In this document: positions 8,977 to 16,913 of the stretch, piece after piece
How positions within the stretch are numbered: position 1 is the stretch's first letter
Layout of the letters: each line of letters begins with the position of its first letter
The notes under the pieces: model-generated
Told to the model about the DNA's origin: nothing
The model's database searches: none
Seen by the model: the letters and a program-made list of their open reading frames with translations, nothing else
Position numbers and translations under genes: made by a program
NCBI GenBank assembly: GCA_965220285.1
Contig: OZ244818.1
Coordinates: forward strand, 5,456,001 to 5,520,000
Reading direction: 5' to 3'
From: Bin5 sp009843665
GTDB lineage: Bacteria > Chloroflexota > Anaerolineae > Caldilineales > Caldilineaceae
DNA length: 64,000 bases

Positions 8977-9469
8977 GGTCAACCGTCCAGCCAGACCCTC
9001 TCTCTACGCGAAGTGTTGTCGTCAGTACCGACCTGCCGGTATCCAACAATTTCGGGGTGAATCGCGCAGGTCACCGGCCAATCCGGATCGCCAACTTCTG
9101 TTGGTAAAGCACGAGTGAACGTTTTCACTCTTATTCGACCGCCAGCACTTGATTATCCCGCATCTGAATCCGCTGGCCAAACCCAGCTTGCAACTGCTCC
9201 TGAAGAAAAGCGATGTGGCAGCGCCTGTGCCTCTCGCTAAAGGCAGAGACTCGCGGGAGTTGAGGCAGTTGTGCCGTAGACTCTGACATTTGAATGCAGA
9301 ACATGGCTCCGTTGACATTTTGGGCTTGTGAGAAGCAAAGTCAGTCGATCCGCGAAGTCACGCGATGGGCCAGGAGGAGGGGCAAATGCCTAGGCACCTA
9401 CAAGGGGTGTCCCTACGGTAGGGGTAGCTGGTTGAAATGTCAACTGGCCTTAGAGGGGGCGAGTTCAAA
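8977..9469. other. 493-nt spacer between pth and the LRR gene
   Basis: No convincing coding region. Short open frames exist on both strands but show no family motif or ribosome site. The only structure noticed is a degenerate copy of the short repeat B near 9391-9420, described separately. The promoter of pth should lie here, but I could not place it. Confidence 0.6.
9391..9420 (+). repeat. repeat B, copy 1 (degenerate)
   Basis: The core GGCACCTACAAGGGGTGT followed by CCCTACGGTA resembles the clearer copy at 15333-15360 and the partial copy at 53121-53149. CACC and GGTG arms can pair around a short loop. All three copies are in the same orientation and in spacers. No transposase is nearby. 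Confidence 0.5.
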
Positions 9470-11785
9470 TCAACCTGCAGCGAGTCCGAATACAAAGGAA
9501 GCCGAGCAGGACGGCAGATTGAGGCCGATCAGGTGCGCTGACACAACAGCATTTGCATCAGCCGGATCAACGTCGTCGGGAAGGCACAGCTGGTTTGCAG
9601 ACAGGTCCAGGCTCGACATATTGATGAGTGCACTCAGATCGGGCACTGGTCCGGTCAACTGGTTCGAGGCCAGGATCAGTACCATCAGGTTGACCAGGCT
9701 GCTCATTTCAGGAATCTTTCCAGTCAACTGGTTAGAGCCTAGATCCAGAGCAGTCAGGGCAGTGAGCGAGCCAAGGGCCGGAATCGACCCGGTCAACTGG
9801 TTGCGGCTCAGATTGAGCCGAGAGAGCTTGGTCAGGGACCCGGGGGCAGGTATTTGCCCGGTCAACTGATTGTTACTCAGATCCAACCCGCTGAGGCTGA
9901 CGAGGGAACCGATTTCAGGAATCGGTCCAGTAAGCGAATTGTTTGCAAGAGACAGGTCAGTAAGATTGGTGAGCGTGCTAAGGTCCTGGATCGGTCCGGA
10001 CAACCGATTGCGAGCCAGAAGAACAAACCTGAGGTTGGTCAGTGCGCTGACATCAGGAATCTGGCCTGTCAACCGGTTGTTGCTCAGATCAATCCAGGCC
10101 AGATTTGTGAGTGCACTCAGACCCGGCACGGAACCAGTCAGCTGATTGCTTCCAAGGTACAGATCGGTCAGCTTGGTAAGGGAACTCAGAACTGGAATCG
10201 AACCACTCAGGTCATTGTCTGAAAGAGAGATAACCTTGAGTTTGGTTAGAGCGCTCAGGCTGGGAATGGGCCCCGTCAGTCGATTGGAACCAAGGTCAAG
10301 TTCGGTCAAGTTGGTGAGGGCACCCAGATGCGGGATGGACCCAGTCAGGTTGTTGTCGGCGAGAGAAAGGTCAGTGAGCTGCGTGAGAGCGACCAGGTTG
10401 GGAATCGATCCCGTTAGCTGATTTGCGCTAAGGTCAAGCCGTTCAAGCTTGATGTGGGTGTTCAGGTTCGGTATTGACCCGGAAAGCTGGTTGCTGCTTA
10501 CGGACAGCCATTCCAACTGGGACAGGGCGCCCAGATCAGGAATAGACCCGGTGAGCAGATTGAAATCAAGATCCAGTATTGAGAGCTGGGTGAGTGCGCT
10601 CAGATCGGGAAGCGTACCGCTCAGGTTGTTGCCGGCAAGGGTCAGTTCCTTGACGCGGCCATCATCATCAGTTTTGACGCCGTACCAGGTTGCAATCGAT
10701 GCATTGGACAGCCAGTTGTCATCATGGGCCCAGTTTGCCCCGTCAGTTGCCTGAAAGAGTGCGACAAGCGTTGCCCTCTCCTCGGCATTGTCCGAAGTAG
10801 CTGGTGTTCCCGAGACGAGCACTGAAACCACCTGCGACCATGCCCCCCGGTTGCCGTGAGCATCCACTGCCGCGACTACGTAGTGGTAGGTCCGGCCAGC
10901 AATTGCCTCCGTACGCGTAAATGATATGGAGGTCAAATCACCTTCGTCGAGCCGCTGCCAGCCTGTGACGGAGTCCTGCCACTCCCACAGTTGGTAGGAG
11001 GAGACGCCTGTGACTCCAGACCAGTTTAGCTCAACTGTACCCGAAACAGTGGAAGTCACGGTAAGGGCCGGGGCAGGCAATGCAGTCTGGGAGACTGGGA
11101 GGGTCACTTGTACCTGTGCCGACCAATCACTCATGATGCCTGCGCTATCTACGGCGGCAATTATGTAGTGGTAGGTAAGCCCAGGCGTAAGGCTGGCGTG
11201 GTTGTACGTTGTGCCGGTCAGGCTGCCGCCGCCGAGCAGTTGCCACCCTGGGTCGCTATTCCACCACGTCCATAGTTGATACCTGACAGCGCCGGGGACG
11301 ATTTTCCAGCTGACATCGATCGCTGTGGAACCGTTTAGCGTTGCATTGAGTACCGGTGGGTCCAGCTGTTGGGACGTCGCAGGCAGAGCCACAGACACGT
11401 ACTCCGACCACGCGCCCCGTGTTCCACCGCTGTCCACCGCTGCAATCAGATAGATGTAGGTCCGGCCGGCGGTCAGTTGTGCGTGGGTATGGGAGGTGCC
11501 GTTCAGGCTGCCGCCACCGAGGAGTTGCCACCCGGGGTCGTCGTTCCACCAGACCCACAGTTCGTACCCGGCGGCCCCGGAAACCGAGGTCCAGGAGAGT
11601 TCGATAGTTGTTGCCCCCGTCATCGTCGCGGACAGCGACGGCGCCGGCAATGTTGGCGACGCGAGCGCGCGGGCATTGGCAGTGCCGCTCGACAGGTGAG
11701 GAAGTAGGAGGAGGGAGGCAATGACTGACACCTGAAGTGCGAGCCGCATGAATCGAGCGAATGGGTTTTGTTGACTATGCTGCAA
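9470..11785 (-). CDS. secreted protein with three FN3 domains and 16 leucine-rich repeats
   Basis: A 771-residue exported protein. A hydrophobic signal segment covers about residues 13-42. Three fibronectin type III-like domains follow (about 45-135, 140-230, 235-325), each with a tryptophan-rich strand such as YELWVWWNDDPGWQLL. A cap resembling the plant LRR N-terminus (LFQATDGANW...WYGV, about 340-370) leads to 16 repeats of exactly 23 residues with consensus LxxLDLxxNxLTGxIPxLxxLTx, one residue shorter than plant-type repeats. The last repeat is imperfect and the protein ends soon after it. The TTG start at 11785 is favoured because AAAGG lies 8 nt upstream. Likely surface adhesion or ligand binding; the partner is unknown. 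Confidence 0.85.
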   Translation of the reverse strand: MQHSQQNPFARFMRLALQVSVIASLLLLPHLSSGTANARALASPTLPAPSLSATMTGATTIELSWTSVSGAAGYELWVWWNDDPGWQLLGGGSLNGTSHTHAQLTAGRTYIYLIAAVDSGGTRGAWSEYVSVALPATSQQLDPPVLNATLNGSTAIDVSWKIVPGAVRYQLWTWWNSDPGWQLLGGGSLTGTTYNHASLTPGLTYHYIIAAVDSAGIMSDWSAQVQVTLPVSQTALPAPALTVTSTVSGTVELNWSGVTGVSSYQLWEWQDSVTGWQRLDEGDLTSISFTRTEAIAGRTYHYVVAAVDAHGNRGAWSQVVSVLVSGTPATSDNAEERATLVALFQATDGANWAHDDNWLSNASIATWYGVKTDDDGRVKELTLAGNNLSGTLPDLSALTQLSILDLDFNLLTGSIPDLGALSQLEWLSVSSNQLSGSIPNLNTHIKLERLDLSANQLTGSIPNLVALTQLTDLSLADNNLTGSIPHLGALTNLTELDLGSNRLTGPIPSLSALTKLKVISLSDNDLSGSIPVLSSLTKLTDLYLGSNQLTGSVPGLSALTNLAWIDLSNNRLTGQIPDVSALTNLRFVLLARNRLSGPIQDLSTLTNLTDLSLANNSLTGPIPEIGSLVSLSGLDLSNNQLTGQIPAPGSLTKLSRLNLSRNQLTGSIPALGSLTALTALDLGSNQLTGKIPEMSSLVNLMVLILASNQLTGPVPDLSALINMSSLDLSANQLCLPDDVDPADANAVVSAHLIGLNLPSCSASFVFGLAAG

Positions 11786-12143
11786 CGTGGGGCCTTTCGA
11801 GCAATCTCAACACGTGCCGGTTCTTCTCTTGATCTGGATGGTCAGACCGGCGAGGCGTCCGGACCGCTGGCACAGAGGAGTCGGGGGTTGCACTTATCGG
11901 TGCCTTCTGCCGTCTTCAAATGCTACCACCGGGTACAATGCAGCGGCCAATCCGCCACGGTATCAGAGGAAATGAAGACTAGCTATGCTCAGGTTATCAC
12001 TGCCAGAGGAGAACCTCTCTTTCTGCCTTTGGCCCAGGGTTCCTGTTTCCCTGATTTCCAACTTCTGACAGGGCCACTCACTGTCTGCCGGCCCGCAACT
12101 CTCGTGGTTCATTCGCAGGACACATTTGGGCATTCCCCCGGGT
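11786..12143. other. spacer upstream of the LRR gene
   Basis: About 360 nt with no supported gene. It must hold the promoter of the leftward LRR gene. Open frames on + cross the region but lack a ribosome site or any recognisable domain. Confidence 0.5.
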
Positions 12144-12180
12144 CGAAAAACCGGCCGCGCCTGCTGAAGGCGGCCGGTTT
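12144..12180 (-). terminator. rho-independent terminator of the dsb unit
   Basis: A perfect 11-bp inverted repeat, AAACCGGCCGC (12148-12158) and GCGGCCGGTTT (12170-12180), encloses an 11-nt loop. On the minus strand the stem is followed by five T residues. It sits 44-80 nt past the stop of the gene ending at 12224, so it closes the leftward dsbA/dsbB-cytochrome unit. On the plus strand there is no continuing T-run. Confidence 0.8.
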
Positions 12181-12223
12181 CAAGTACAGGCCCTGAGGTT
12201 TGAAAGGCTGGTTTCCGCCAATC

Positions 12224-13123
12224 CTACTCGTTCCTGGCGAGAACCCACTCCAAGAGGCGTTTGGCGGCAAAGATCGCTACCAAGAGAAGGAACAGGCCCG
12301 CGCTCCAACGAACCCCGGTGAAGAATTGTTCGCGAAGTCTATCCAAAGCCAAGGTTTCTCCCAAGTCCCCCAGGATTCCGGGCTGCTGAACAATCGAACT
12401 CTGGTTGGAGGAAGAGGACTGGCCTTCAGTTGCACCCCCACTGTCACTCTGGGACGGTGGAGGCGGTGTGGCGGTCGGTTCGTCGGCGGTCCCTTCGATG
12501 CTGGGTTGCTCGACCCGGACTTCGGCGACGGTAGGTTGGGGGTAGGGCGTTGGCGTGTCTATGGGAATCGGTGTCGGTGTGGGCTCGTCAGGCGTTGGCG
12601 TTACGGGATCCCTGCTGACCGTGATGTTGTGAACGAAGAATTCTCCGTAGTTTCCGTCCGGCCGCACAACACGCAGACGCAATGTGTAGGTACCTGGTGC
12701 CAGGACATCAGTTTGCCAGACGCCAAGCTGTCCGTTGACTATCTGTCGTGTTTCGCCACCAAAATAGGCGTAGTCCTCATCGCCCCGCGACGCCTCCTTA
12801 AAGGAGAGCTCATAACGGGCGAAGGGAGACCCGGTTGCCGTTCCCATGATAGGAACGGGACCGCTGACACTGCTGCCCTGTTCGGGCGACGTGATGCCCG
12901 ACTGGCCCGTCTGCTCAGTGCGTGCCTGCACTCTATCCAGTCTATGGTCCAGGAACTGGTCAATCGAGGGTGCGGTGTTTTGCTGGTCACCCGCGGCACT
13001 GGAAGTCCCGGCGGTCAGGGCCGAGGCAATCAGTGCAGCAAACAGAATAGCAGGCACTGAGAGGACCACAGAGCGAAGAGTATTGCTGTGTAAGTTGGAG
13101 CGAAATCTGCCTAATACTGTCAT
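12224..13123 (-). CDS. exported Pro/Thr-rich protein with C-terminal membrane anchor
   Basis: About 299 residues from the ATG at 13123. That start is preferred to the longer frame because a signal-like helix begins shortly after it and AAGGA lies 11 nt upstream. After the signal segment comes an acidic/Gln-rich stretch, then a beta-rich domain (about 80-170) with features of cell-surface Ig-like domains, including the motif GTYTLRLRVVRPDG. A low-complexity Pro/Thr/Gln/Ser linker (about 175-255) follows, then a C-terminal membrane helix with a positive tail (FLLLVAIFAAKRLLEW). I do not recognise a named family. It is 100 nt downstream of the dsbB-cytochrome gene on the same strand and is probably co-transcribed, so it may be a wall-spanning surface protein. 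Confidence 0.65.
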   Translation of the reverse strand: MTVLGRFRSNLHSNTLRSVVLSVPAILFAALIASALTAGTSSAAGDQQNTAPSIDQFLDHRLDRVQARTEQTGQSGITSPEQGSSVSGPVPIMGTATGSPFARYELSFKEASRGDEDYAYFGGETRQIVNGQLGVWQTDVLAPGTYTLRLRVVRPDGNYGEFFVHNITVSRDPVTPTPDEPTPTPIPIDTPTPYPQPTVAEVRVEQPSIEGTADEPTATPPPPSQSDSGGATEGQSSSSNQSSIVQQPGILGDLGETLALDRLREQFFTGVRWSAGLFLLLVAIFAAKRLLEWVLARNE

Positions 13124-13225
13124 GAACTCAACGGTCCTTGTGAATCGGTTCCAAGCTTCTTCCGAGGCTTGGAGGCCGCCGCCTGTTGCCATGCAGGCAA
13201 CGCTACCCGAACCAATTGTACGCAG

Positions 13226-14140
13226 CTATTGTAGAGACTGGATGTAGAGAATCATGTCAACAATCTGTTCGTCAGTCAGGTTATCCTGGCCTCCAGAAGG
13301 CGGCATCGCGATTCCGGTGCGATTGTTCTGGGCATCGGCGGCTCGCCCGTCTCGGATGATTGCAAACATTTCGCTTTCCGTGAGGACCGCGATTTGGGGT
13401 GAGTTTGCCAGGGCGGTACCCAGTCCTTCGACTCCTACTCCGTTCTCGCCGTGGCACGAGGCGCAGCTCTGGGAATATAGCAAGGCGCCATTTTCAAGGC
13501 TCGTAGGCGTAGCCACCGGCGCGGGCGTCGCTGTCGGCTCGGTTGACAGCTGCAGGACCGGCAATTCTGAAACAACCGAAAGTACAACCTCCGGCAGAGA
13601 GATTTGTACTTTGCCTGCTCGAGCAGCCCCCACAAAGTAAAAGGCTACTGCAGCCAGTACGATTAGGGGTACAGGCCACCTAGGCCATTTGTAGGACCAG
13701 GTATTGCCTGCACTGCCCGAATCAGTGGCGATTACTGCCAGCATGCCAGTTGTAATGATCATGAAACCGATCATTGCGAGAAGGGGGATCGTTACTATTC
13801 CGAACCAGTTTATCCAGACAGTCGAACATGTCACGCCAATTGCACATGAGGACGGCGAACCAAAGTAGGGCGTCTTTTGCAACAGAAAATGGTAGACGGA
13901 GATTCCCTGGCCCAACAGCGAAAAGGGCAAAACCAGGTGGGGAAGGTGATGATCCCTGCGCAAGATGCCCAAGGTAAGCAGGACGGCGAGAGGATACATG
14001 AAGATACGCTGGTACCAGCAAAGCGTACAAGGCGCAAAACCACTCACTTCACTGAAGTACAGGCTTCCCAGTGTTGCGACCCAAGCGGTTATGAGAGACC
14101 CATACAAGCCTAGCTTCGTCCAAGAGCGGGAACTTTTCAT
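13226..14140 (-). CDS. DsbB/BdbC-type disulfide oxidoreductase fused to a cytochrome c domain
   Basis: A 304-residue fusion. Residues 1-135 form a four-helix DsbB/BdbC core with both redox pairs: Cys38-Cys41 (PCTLCWYQR) and Cys99-Cys105 (CAIGVTC), then the family's TIPLLA helix. A fifth membrane helix lies near 157-172 and a Thr/Pro/Ala-rich linker near 198-213. The C-terminal domain is a class I cytochrome c with heme motif CASCH (226-230) and probable axial Met279 (GIAMPPSGG). DsbB enzymes normally pass electrons from DsbA to quinone; a tethered cytochrome c suggests a route to a cytochrome pool or oxidase. dsbA ends 19 nt upstream on the same strand, so the two are almost certainly co-expressed. 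Confidence 0.9.
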   Translation of the reverse strand: MKSSRSWTKLGLYGSLITAWVATLGSLYFSEVSGFAPCTLCWYQRIFMYPLAVLLTLGILRRDHHLPHLVLPFSLLGQGISVYHFLLQKTPYFGSPSSCAIGVTCSTVWINWFGIVTIPLLAMIGFMIITTGMLAVIATDSGSAGNTWSYKWPRWPVPLIVLAAVAFYFVGAARAGKVQISLPEVVLSVVSELPVLQLSTEPTATPAPVATPTSLENGALLYSQSCASCHGENGVGVEGLGTALANSPQIAVLTESEMFAIIRDGRAADAQNNRTGIAMPPSGGQDNLTDEQIVDMILYIQSLQ

Positions 14141-14159
14141 CTGGATGAGTTTCAGGTGG

Positions 14160-14861
14160 TCACTGGCTGGAAGGCAGTTGATTCTCGATGGCTACCGAGA
14201 CGGCCTCGTAGTCGAGCGGGTTGGCGACGGGTACCCCATCGACCAAAACGGTGGGCGTGCTGTTGTGTCCGGCTGCCCGAGCGGCTTGAAGGCTTTCCGA
14301 AATGGTCAGGAGATGCGTCTGATTGGTCAGGCAAGATGTAAACGTATCACCATCCATTTCCAGTTCCTCGGCGTATTCAATGAGGCGCTCCATAAGAAAT
14401 GCGCTGGGGCCGGAGGATGTAGCCTGGAAGACACGATCGTGGTAGGTCCAGAACCGCCCCTGGTCGGCGGCGCATTCGCTGGCCTGGGCGGCAAGCGAGG
14501 CGCCGGGTTCATGCTGCTGCAGCGGGAAGTGACGGAATTCCAGTTTCACTTTTCCACTGACGATGTAGTTTTCCAAGAGACCGGGTTTGACGCGCTGATT
14601 GAACGCGGCACATGCCGGGCAACGGAAGTCTTCCCATGCTTGAACCGTCACGGGGGCGTCGGGATCGCCCAGAATGTGTCGATTTTGCCAGGCGGATGGA
14701 ACACCTGCATAGTCGGGGATTACAGACGATGATCTGCCATCACCTGCTGCAGCTGCCAGGATGACGGCTATCAGTCCGGCCAGCACTACGATACCACCGA
14801 CCAGATAGATGGTCAGGGAGAACCGCAGTCCGCTTCTGGCAAGTAGGCTTTTGACTTTCAC
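14160..14861 (-). CDS. membrane-anchored DsbA-like thiol oxidase
   Basis: Introduces disulfides into exported proteins. The protein has 233 residues: a single membrane anchor at about 17-39, then a thioredoxin fold of the DsbA_4/BdbD type with active site CPAC (81-84, in EDFRCPACAAF), the FRHFPLQQHEPG segment typical of the family, and the cis-proline loop STPTVLVDG near residue 205. It begins the leftward unit with the DsbB-cytochrome gene 19 nt downstream, which would re-oxidise it. Confidence 0.93.
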   Translation of the reverse strand: MKVKSLLARSGLRFSLTIYLVGGIVVLAGLIAVILAAAAGDGRSSSVIPDYAGVPSAWQNRHILGDPDAPVTVQAWEDFRCPACAAFNQRVKPGLLENYIVSGKVKLEFRHFPLQQHEPGASLAAQASECAADQGRFWTYHDRVFQATSSGPSAFLMERLIEYAEELEMDGDTFTSCLTNQTHLLTISESLQAARAAGHNSTPTVLVDGVPVANPLDYEAVSVAIENQLPSSQ

Positions 14862-15332
14862 ACTTTTGATCGCTTACGCGCTGTTTGAAAAGCACCCGGT
14901 TTCAAGGAAAGATCTATCCAGAGATGACGAACTTCAGGCGCTCGGAAACCCCACCTGACCCTCAGATCATGATCTGGGCCTAATATTGGAATATAGCACC
15001 GATTCCTGCACTTCACAAAACGGCACCGGAATTCCCAGCGGCCAGACTGGCAAACTTTTCCCGGGGGGGGCGTTCCGGGTAAGCTTTGAGAGGAAGGGTC
15101 TGAAAAGTTTGGTTCAACCAGCGGACGTCCTCTTTCAGGAGTCAGATGCTGGGCTGAATGGGAACCGCAGGATAGCGTTTGGGGCAGATCTGGCAACTCC
15201 TCTATAGACAAGAGCGAGGACTGACCGGGGCTCGATGGCGTTTGCGTAGCCAAGATTTGCAATGGCGGTTCCCTGTCTATCCTTGGAGAGACACTTTAGG
15301 ACACGGGAGGCCCGCCAAGGAGGCAACCACCA

Positions 15333-15360
15333 GGGCACCCACAAGGGGTGCGCCTACGGT
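15333..15360 (+). repeat. repeat B, copy 2
   Basis: The core GGGCACCCACAAGGGGTG is followed by CGCCTACGGT. GCACCC and GGGTGC can pair as a 6-bp stem around a 5-nt loop. This is the best-formed of three copies (others near 9391 and 53121), all in the same orientation. Confidence 0.65.
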
Positions 15361-15590
15361 GACGTGCATCACAGATTCAGGGTGGGAACAGTCAGGCGGG
15401 GAATCCATGCCAGCGGTGGCGGAAATCGTTTACAGGTTTCTGGAGAAACGCAGGGCAGGCACGCGGGCGAGGAGAGAGTGTCGCAGTGTTGTCTGCGGGG
15501 GACTGGGGGGACGTGGTCCGGCCAGACACCTTCGATTAGGCACCCGTCACTGATATCGACACCCGGTCGAAGAGGCATGTTGTTGGCCGG

Positions 15591-15648
15591 GGGCGTTGCG
15601 GGGGCGGAGCCCCCGCACAAGGGAGGGCCGAATAGGCCCGACCGCCCA
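15591..15648 (+). repeat. repeat A, copy 1 (58-bp structured repeat)
   Basis: The 58-bp core is identical to the copies at 33205-33262 and 50939-50996. It contains GCGGGGGC-GGA-GCCCCCGC (perfect 8-bp stem), then GGGCC-GAATA-GGCCC (5-bp stem), and its ends GGGCG and CGCCC can pair, giving a three-way junction. A heptamer tandem array follows within 6 nt. Confidence 0.9.
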
Positions 15649-15653
15649 AAACT

Positions 15654-15709
15654 GCAGTGGTCAGTGGTCAGTAGTCAGTGGTCAGTAGTCAGTGGTCAGT
15701 GGTCAGAGA
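15654..15709 (+). repeat. heptamer tandem array TCAGTRG
   Basis: About eight consecutive 7-mers, mostly TCAGTGG and TCAGTAG, with diverged first and last units. It resembles the short tandemly repeated sequences described in cyanobacteria and other large bacterial genomes. There are no spacers, so it is not a CRISPR array. Confidence 0.85.
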
Positions 15710-15787
15710 CGGCGCCTTAGTTACCTCAGATTTGATCGAGGAGTGGCCATGGTTTGGTCTCCGGCGGAGGATTGCGATAGCTCACCC

Positions 15788-15805
15788 CCATTTTGGGATG
15801 CACGC
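15788..15805 (+). repeat. repeat C, copy 1
   Basis: An 18-bp block, CCATTTTGGGATGCACGC, identical to 51119-51136. In both places it is 120-140 nt after a repeat A copy and shortly before a rightward gene start. The CCATTTTGG part is a small imperfect palindrome. Confidence 0.7.
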
Positions 15806-15924
15806 CCTATGGTAGGGATGACGGGCTAAAAGGAAAAGTAAGTGGTCCCAGATCTGCGGTAAGGTTAACATACGGAGGCCTTCATTTTCACGTAAAGAAG
15901 TGCAATAGCGGAGGCATGTTCTCA

Positions 15925-16797
15925 ATGGCAGACAATAGTTCGCGATCGCGGTATAGGTGGAATAGGGAGCTCGGAGGGAAAGTGGCGGTCGTCACTGGCG
16001 CTAGCCGAGGGATTGGCGAAGCAATTGCCGTTGCGCTTGCCGCCGAGGGCTGCCGACTGGTTCTGGCAGCGCGAAGTACAGAACGACTCCAGGAAATTGC
16101 TGAGGGGATGAGATTGCGGCATAGTTCTGAAGTCCTGGTAGTGCCCACCGACATCGGAGACGAAGGTCAGTCCAGGGCGCTCGTCAGTGCGGCGGCGGAT
16201 CACTTCGGTACTGTAGATATCCTGGTAAACAACGCAGGAATGGGAGTATTCGGCGCTATGGACGAGTTGCACCTAGACGACCTCAGGCATGTTTTTGCGG
16301 TCAACTTCTTCGGGCCGATGGCGGCGCTGCAGGCGGCCGTCCCCATAATGCGCGGCCAAGGCGGGGGCACTATCGTCAATGTCAGCAGCATCGTCGGCAG
16401 GTTTCCGCAGCCGCTGGGGGGAGGATACACGGCTACCAAGTTCGCTCTTCATGGGGCGAGCGGGGCAGCGCGCGCAGAGTTGAAGCGTGACAATATCGAC
16501 GTAGTACTCGTCTGTCCGGGACTGACGGACACCGAATTTTCACAGCACAGCCGGATCAGCGTACCCGGCGCGGAGCACCGCCAGGGCGAGCGGCACTCGC
16601 TTGGACGCGGCGTGGATCCGGAGAGAGTCGGGCGCCGTACCGTGACTGCGATAAGGAAGGGAGAGAGGGAGGTTTTCATAACATTGTTTGATCGCGCCCT
16701 TGTCTGGTTTGCAGTTCACTTCCCTGCTCTCCTGCAGTGGGTTCTGGTCTATGTTACGCGTTACAGGCGAAGGCGGTTTGAAGAGGGCTGTTCTTAG
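15925..16797 (+). CDS. short-chain dehydrogenase/reductase
   Basis: An NAD(P)-dependent oxidoreductase of about 290 residues. The cofactor motif TGASRGIG is near residues 22-29, NNAG near 100, the catalytic serine in NVSSIVG near 150, and the YTATK catalytic Tyr-Lys pair near 164. A C-terminal hydrophobic segment (VWFAVHFPALLQWVLVYV) resembles membrane-associated SDRs of the DltE/YqjQ or retinol-dehydrogenase-like groups. The ATG at 15925 is chosen because GGAGG ends 10 nt upstream; an ATG at 15916 is too close to that site. The substrate is not predictable. Confidence 0.85.
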   Translation: MADNSSRSRYRWNRELGGKVAVVTGASRGIGEAIAVALAAEGCRLVLAARSTERLQEIAEGMRLRHSSEVLVVPTDIGDEGQSRALVSAAADHFGTVDILVNNAGMGVFGAMDELHLDDLRHVFAVNFFGPMAALQAAVPIMRGQGGGTIVNVSSIVGRFPQPLGGGYTATKFALHGASGAARAELKRDNIDVVLVCPGLTDTEFSQHSRISVPGAEHRQGERHSLGRGVDPERVGRRTVTAIRKGEREVFITLFDRALVWFAVHFPALLQWVLVYVTRYRRRRFEEGCS

Positions 16798-16913
16798 AAT
16801 CGGAATGGCTACATTGCCATTTTTTGTGTGCGCATTGAAGTCGCTACTCTCCGGGACAGGGGCGAAAGCCAGGGCGTAACGACATTCCTCGTTTGACTGG
16901 GTACAGCAATCGA

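Larger units (their letters stand above)
14862..15924. other. 1.06-kb divergent spacer rich in small repeats
   Basis: Lies between dsbA (leftward) and the SDR gene (rightward). No gene is supported. Frames crossing the region translate the repeats and carry no domain. It holds repeat B (15333-15360), repeat A (15591-15648), a heptamer array (15654-15709) and the repeat C block (15788-15805). Both flanking promoters must be here. Confidence 0.7.

Noticed and set aside
9461..9480. TTCAAATC near the LRR stop considered as a tRNA T-loop
   Set aside because: No acceptor stem, anticodon arm or D-loop can be formed around it.
9854..10421. Plus-strand frames with internal repeats opposite the LRR gene
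   Set aside because: The repeats are the reverse reading of the 69-nt LRR units; the minus-strand product has signal peptide, FN3 and LRR domains.
15654..15709. Tandem heptamers considered as a CRISPR array
   Set aside because: The units are contiguous without spacers and no cas gene is present.
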